Below are positions 6,530 to 9,928 of a stretch of 9,928 nt of DNA, piece after piece. Both the position numbers and the translations under genes were made by a program. Position 1 is the first letter of the stretch, and each line of letters opens with the position of its first letter. Source of the DNA: an uncultured Campylobacter sp. (lineage in GTDB: Bacteria > Campylobacterota > Campylobacteria > Campylobacterales > Campylobacteraceae); NCBI RefSeq assembly GCF_938045775.1, contig NZ_CALIBH010000111.1, positions 1 through 9,928 of the forward strand, in the 5' to 3' direction. The notes under the pieces are model-generated. The model was not told where the DNA came from, did no database searches, and saw only the letters and a list, made by a program, of their open reading frames with translations.

Positions 6530-7054
6530 TTAGAATAAAAACCGCACGGACGCAATTATTAGCGATAATAAAGCGCTTATAATCATTATGCTAAAATTAA
6601 AATTTGAGCGATCAAGCAGATGACCCAACCAGGTCAAATCGGCTCTTACTAGAATTATCACGGCCAGCGGATAGGCATAAAATAAACTTATAAAAAATGC
6701 AGATGCGGCGGATATTTTATCCAGCAGAATAAAAGCCTTTATTTTGGAAAATACGAGGCAGCAGATGATTAGAGGCAAAATCACCGTCGCGCAAAATAGA
6801 TACAATATCATAGCGCCGAAAATATCGCTTTCGCTATCGCTTGCTTCTTCGTGCCACGTTAGCTCAAAAGCTTTCATAACGATAGAAAACGGATTCGCGA
6901 TATCGTGACCGCTATACTCCGCCAAAAAAACCGCATCTATGCTGGCAAATATAGCGCCCAGGCAGTCTATAGTAAAAAAAGAGCGAGGCGATCCAGAATA
7001 AAATCCTCACCCCTTTTTTAGCTCAAAACATTTTTTAATGAACTCTTTTATCAC
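6530..7054 (-). pseudogene. Frameshifted gene for a four-helix membrane protein of unknown family
   Basis: An open frame from a TTG at 6925 encodes a 131-residue hydrophobic protein, but the coding signal clearly begins further upstream. A GTG at 7054, with AGGGG 5 nt before it, starts MIKEFIKKCFELKKG and then hits TGA (7009-7011). Adding one base in the A6G4 tract (7010-7019 on the plus strand) continues as VRILFWIASLFF; removing one base from the T7 tract (6974-6980) returns to the original frame with TIDCLGAIFASIDAVFLAEY. The repaired product has 174 residues with membrane segments near 17-36, 80-102, 117-137 and 154-173, a basic N-terminus, and an acidic loop at 68-78 (HEEASDSESD). I recognise no family. 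The two lesions may be real decay, phase-variable tracts or sequencing errors; a single nonsense change is less likely, since the skipped frame gives a poor helix. Confidence 0.6.
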
Positions 7055-7151
7055 TCTAGCCCCTAATTTATAGCTTTTAATATCAATTTAGTTTTTATAT
7101 TGCGTTCATTTCGGCACTTTTAAGACTCTTTGTCGTGATCTCTCATCAAAT

Positions 7152-7203
7152 TTTAAGCTCTTCGTTGCCATCGTCTATCTTGCCCGTTGCGATCGTAAGC
7201 TAA
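7152..7203 (-). pseudogene. Short coding remnant with an EF-hand-like motif
   Basis: On the minus strand LAYDRNG (7203-7183) and, one frame over, GKIDDGNEELK (7184-7152) lie end to end. Joined with a small indel they give D-x-N-G-x-G-K-I-D-D-G-N-E, close to the EF-hand loop repeated in bacterial RTX and other calcium-binding exoproteins. A further frame change would continue with KFDERSRQRVLK (to about 7118). No open gene is present: the local ATG frame at 7213 stops after 19 codons. The remainder of 7055-7251 shows nothing else that I can support. Chance similarity is possible at this length. Confidence 0.3.
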
Positions 7204-7251
7204 AATTTTCATTCTACTTATTCACCTAATTTGATACCGTTAAAATTAGAA

Positions 7252-7905
7252 TTATTTTTTATCCTTATCAAAAAATTTTGAATTGTAGTTAGTTAAAGAT
7301 ATCATCAAGGTTCGCTTATTGAAAGGAACTTTACCAAATCTATCAACAAGTGATTTATTCTGTTTTACTGATATCACAGTACCGTTATCATCAAAAATAT
7401 AGTATTTTTTTATCCCTAAGAAATTTAAGCATTGAAAGATAATTATAAATATAAAGTTTATGATGATAGCCATTGCAAGATTTGTTATATACGTAATTTT
7501 ATCTATCAAAGTTTTACTATCAAGTTTTGCAGTTTCTCCAAAACATGGAAAGTATGAATAAGTTATCTTTGTATGCTCCGTAAGCTGGATTTTCAGAACC
7601 TTTAAATTCCCCGCTAAATCCACATAGTCGCATTCTATTATTTTCTCAAAAATTCTAATTTGTAAGTCATTTACCAGCATACCTTTTAGCATTGCAAAAT
7701 CTCCAAAAATCGTTTTGAAAAATATAAATATGCAAAGAGCTAGCTCGCCTTTTCTAAAACTACTACTAAAGAAACTTTCTATGGGAAAAAGAGATCTAAT
7801 GGCGAATACTAATGCGAATATCAGGAAAAAAATTCCTACTGTTAATCTACTTTTTAGCAAATAGTCATTTTTTATCACTATCGGCTCCTTATCATAATCC
7901 CTCAT
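7252..7905 (-). CDS. Unrecognised membrane protein, three predicted helices
   Basis: I do not recognise this 217-residue protein. Strongly hydrophobic segments are at about 21-37, 53-72 and 139-161. The region between helices 2 and 3 (75-135) is a mixed soluble stretch with LQIRIFEKIIECDYVDLAG, and the C-terminal 55 residues (FDDNGTVISVKQNKSLVDRF and beyond) look like a small beta-rich cytoplasmic tail. An ATG at 7917 would add four residues but has no ribosome binding site, whereas GGGGA lies 5 nt before the ATG at 7905, which I chose. By eye its G+C is near 30%, far below clpB and mrdA, and codons are A/T-rich, which suggests acquired DNA. It shares strand and context with the broken membrane protein gene at 6530-7054. 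The two could belong to one accessory cassette, but no function is shown by sequence. Confidence 0.75.
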   Translation of the reverse strand: MRDYDKEPIVIKNDYLLKSRLTVGIFFLIFALVFAIRSLFPIESFFSSSFRKGELALCIFIFFKTIFGDFAMLKGMLVNDLQIRIFEKIIECDYVDLAGNLKVLKIQLTEHTKITYSYFPCFGETAKLDSKTLIDKITYITNLAMAIIINFIFIIIFQCLNFLGIKKYYIFDDNGTVISVKQNKSLVDRFGKVPFNKRTLMISLTNYNSKFFDKDKK

Positions 7906-8020
7906 AAATTTCCCCATTTTTATAAAAAGATATTTTGGCGTATTCTACCGCCTTATTCTTATGGTGCATTTAAAATTTAAAATCGCTTTGCCTTACCCAA
8001 TTTTATGGTATTTTGCTGTT

Positions 8021-8286
8021 CTAAATTTTAAAATTTAAAGTCTGCGAATGACGGGTAAAATTCTAAATTTCAAAGTCTCTGTGCTACGCTAAATTTTAAA
8101 ATTTCAAACAGGCAAAGGCGAGATAAAATTCTATCTCCTCCAAGTTTTATAAAATTTTAAAATTCTATGCCGACGTTCATCGCTAAATTTTAAAATTTCA
8201 AACTTGCGGAAGCGGGGTAAATTTCAAAATTTTAAACCCGCAAAGGCTTGCTAAATTTTAAAATTTAAAGCAAGCCAAGCATGGAC
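8021..8286. repeat. Series of AT-palindrome units with about 34-bp spacing
   Basis: Most of the gene-free stretch 7918-8305 consists of AT-rich words around the palindrome AAATTTTAAAATTT, separated by 13-16 bp of more GC-rich, non-repeated DNA. Units start at 8021, 8055, 8089, 8122, 8148, 8183, 8217 and 8251. Five steps are 33-35 bp; the exceptions are the shorter 8122 unit (26 bp) and the last unit (36 bp to 8287). The clearest copies begin CTAAATTTTAAAATTT at 8021, 8089, 8183 and 8251. The copies at 8055, 8122, 8148 and 8217 are degraded or inverted. It is not a CRISPR: the repeat half is short and simple and the gaps are only about 14 bp. No ORF is present. Upstream, 7918-8020 holds only a looser example at 7968. 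Confidence 0.6.
8212..8276 (-). terminator. Tandem hairpins downstream of mrdA
   Basis: Two AT palindromes here carry matching GC clamps. GGCTTGCT (8245-8252) pairs with AGCAAGCC (8269-8276), and GCGGG (8212-8216) pairs with CCCGC (8237-8241). They lie 30-95 nt after the mrdA stop and would form consecutive stem-loops in the mrdA transcript. Neither is followed by a strong U-run, so termination is inferred from position and stem strength. Confidence 0.5.
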
Positions 8287-8305
8287 AGAATTCTAAAATC
8301 CCATC

Positions 8306-9928
8306 CTACTTCGTTTTCTTTGCGCTGTCTTTACTAGCCGTTGCGTTGGCGTCGATGTAGCCCATCTGGACGAGTTTTTCGTAGATTTGCATTATCACGG
8401 GACCTGCCGCGCTTCCGCCTCCGCCGCCGTGTTCTACGAGCACGGTTACGGCGTATTGCGGCTTGTCGTACGGCCCAAAGCTAGTCATCCAAGCGTGCGA
8501 GCGGTGGAAGTAGTCCATATCGGCCTCTTTCATTCGCTTTTTGGTGGTCTGCGAGATGCCTACGACCTGCGCGGTTCCCGTCTTGACCGCTAGAGGCACT
8601 ACTGCGGTATGGATGAGCTTGTAGGCGGTGCCTCCGTCGGGGTTGTTGCCGACCTCATACATCCCGCGTCGCACGAGCGGTAGCTGCGCCTTTTCTTTCG
8701 GCGTGAAAAGCTCGGTAGGGGCAAATTCTACCGGCTTGCCGTCGATGCTTTTTAAAAAATGCGGCGTGATAGCCTTGCCCGAGGCGATCTGCGCGGTGTT
8801 TTTCGCCACCTGCATAGGGGTTACGAGCACGTCGCCTTGACCGATCGAGGCATTGACCGTCTCACCCTGATACCACGCGCGCTTAAATTTCTGCATCTTC
8901 CAGGCCTTATTAGGCATCGTGCCTACAAACTCATTGGGCAGATCAACGCCTGTTTTACTACCAAACCCCAGACGCTGTAGATACGCGGACATATAGTCGA
9001 TCCCCACTAGCAGTGAGCCTTCGTAAAAATACACGTCGCAGCTGCCTTTAATCGCCTCTACTAGGCTCACGCGGCCGTGACCCCAGCTCTTCCAGCAGCG
9101 AAATTTACGCCCTCCAAGCTCTATCGCGCCGCTGCAAAACACGCTCCAGTTTTCGTTGATCTTACCGCTGTTTAAAAAGCTCATCCCTACAGCCATCTTG
9201 ATGACCGAGCCCGGCGGATAGAGGCCGTTTACGAGCTTATTCGTAAACGGATGGCGCGGGTCTTTTATCAGCTCATCCCACTGCGCCTGCGAAATTCCGC
9301 CTACGAAGGTGTTCAGATCGTACTCGGGGAAGCTGCCCGCCGCGATGATAGCGCCGTCGCGCAGATCCATCACGATCGCTACGCCGTCTTTATCTTTAAA
9401 AATTTCCTCGAGGTATTTTTGCAGCTCAAGATCGATGGTAAGCGAAATTTCGCTGCTGCTAGGCTCTTGCATCGAGATCTCCTCCACGACCTGATTTAGC
9501 GCCGTAACCTTCGTCTTGCGCTCGCCCTTGCTGCCCTGCAAAAGCTCGTTATAATACCCCTCGACGCCGCTTCTGCCGTTGTATCCGGTAAGTGCGCTTA
9601 GGGGGTTGTTTTGGATATCTTTTTTATTGGCGCGGCCTACGTAGCCGATGATGTGCGAAGCAAGCGCGCCGTAAGGGTAGAAGCGCTGCGAAGCGGGCGA
9701 AATTTTGATATTTTCGTGCAGGCTTAGGCTTGCAAAATGCTCTATCGTGGCGTTGTAGTCCAAAAACGGCACGACTTCGATAAAGTCTTGATTATAAGCG
9801 GAATTCGCGTCCTTGTAGCTCTTGCTCATCGCGGTGACGTTGAGATCTTTGAAGTAGCGCGAGATATTATTTAGCTCGCTTTGCAGCGCGGCGTCTTTTA
9901 GATGTGGCGCGATGGATAGCGAAAAGCC
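8306..9928 (-). CDS. mrdA: Penicillin-binding protein 2 (MrdA), peptidoglycan transpeptidase, N-terminus outside the window
   Basis: PBP2 is the class B transpeptidase of the elongasome; it cross-links peptidoglycan in the periplasm with RodA as glycosyltransferase partner. The frame has no stop to the window edge, giving 540 visible residues. An internal ATG at 9829 is not the start: the 33 codons above it (beginning GFSLSIAPHLKD) are part of the N-terminal pedestal domain. Counted from the window edge, the catalytic SxxK is S241-V-I-K244 in YPPGSVIKM, the second motif is S296-C-D (the SxD form usual for PBP2), and the third is K449-T-G in AVKTGTAQV. RFYPYGALASHIIGYVGR (82-99) and GYNGRSGVEGYYNELLQG are typical of PBP2 rather than PBP3. 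The missing part should hold the membrane anchor. The Ala/Lys-rich tail ends at TAG 8306. No rodA is seen downstream. Confidence 0.95.
   Translation of the reverse strand, partial: GFSLSIAPHLKDAALQSELNNISRYFKDLNVTAMSKSYKDANSAYNQDFIEVVPFLDYNATIEHFASLSLHENIKISPASQRFYPYGALASHIIGYVGRANKKDIQNNPLSALTGYNGRSGVEGYYNELLQGSKGERKTKVTALNQVVEEISMQEPSSSEISLTIDLELQKYLEEIFKDKDGVAIVMDLRDGAIIAAGSFPEYDLNTFVGGISQAQWDELIKDPRHPFTNKLVNGLYPPGSVIKMAVGMSFLNSGKINENWSVFCSGAIELGGRKFRCWKSWGHGRVSLVEAIKGSCDVYFYEGSLLVGIDYMSAYLQRLGFGSKTGVDLPNEFVGTMPNKAWKMQKFKRAWYQGETVNASIGQGDVLVTPMQVAKNTAQIASGKAITPHFLKSIDGKPVEFAPTELFTPKEKAQLPLVRRGMYEVGNNPDGGTAYKLIHTAVVPLAVKTGTAQVVGISQTTKKRMKEADMDYFHRSHAWMTSFGPYDKPQYAVTVLVEHGGGGGSAAGPVIMQIYEKLVQMGYIDANATASKDSAKKTK

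Noticed and set aside
7158..7213. A 19-codon ORF starting at the ATG 7213.
   Set aside because: There is no convincing ribosome binding site and the frame breaks within the EF-hand-like motif; it is better seen as a remnant.
8021..8286. A second CRISPR array.
   Set aside because: The repeated part is a simple AT palindrome of variable sequence, and the gaps of about 14 bp are too short to be spacers.
9251..9499. Plus-strand frames opposite mrdA.
   Set aside because: They are antisense to the conserved transpeptidase region, with no ribosome binding site and no protein-like pattern.
9827..9829. ATG at 9829 as the start of mrdA.
   Set aside because: The frame stays open upstream to the window edge and encodes residues typical of the PBP2 pedestal domain, so the true start is outside the window.

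Overview
The window looks like chromosomal DNA of an epsilonproteobacterium, most likely a moderate-GC Campylobacter of the oral group (gracilis, rectus, showae or curvus type). This rests on intergenic DNA full of AAATTTTAAAATTT-like words, the protein flavour of PurC, CtpA, ClpB and MrdA, and core genes of clearly higher G+C than the spacer DNA. The species call is an inference and was not tested by any search.

Left part (1-2220, minus strand): a compact ctpA-purC-purS gene string. It encodes an exported S41 carboxy-terminal protease (TTG start), SAICAR synthetase, and the start of the small PurS subunit of FGAM synthase, which runs off the window. Gaps are 10 and 3 nt, so the three are probably co-transcribed. 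Divergent from them, clpB (2410-5019, plus strand) encodes the full-length ClpB disaggregase. It has a perfect TTGACA-17-TATAAT promoter framed by an 8-bp inverted repeat that could be an operator.

Middle part (5026-6150): a GC-rich hairpin ends the clpB region, then a short AT-rich leader-like stretch and a CRISPR array with 15 repeats of 30 bp (seven identical) and 14 spacers. A decayed 16th repeat start lies at exactly one spacer length beyond the last repeat. The repeat ends in ATTGAAAC, which implies plus-strand crRNAs. Repeat mutations pile up to the right, and a terminator hairpin follows the array. No cas gene is visible in the window, so locally the array is an orphan.

Right part (6150-8305): a low-coding, AT-rich accessory island. 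It holds a possible small transcript between a TATAAT box and a strong terminator (about 6192-6416), a frameshifted four-helix membrane protein gene (6530-7054), a short EF-hand-like coding remnant (7152-7203), an intact unrecognised three-helix membrane protein gene (7252-7905), and a striking series of AT palindromes with about 34-bp periodicity (8021-8286).

The right edge returns to core genes: mrdA (PBP2, 8306 to beyond 9928, minus strand), the transpeptidase of cell elongation, with its N-terminus outside the window. The housekeeping genes (purine synthesis, periplasmic proteolysis, protein disaggregation, wall synthesis) are not functionally linked to each other. The accessory interest lies between clpB and mrdA.
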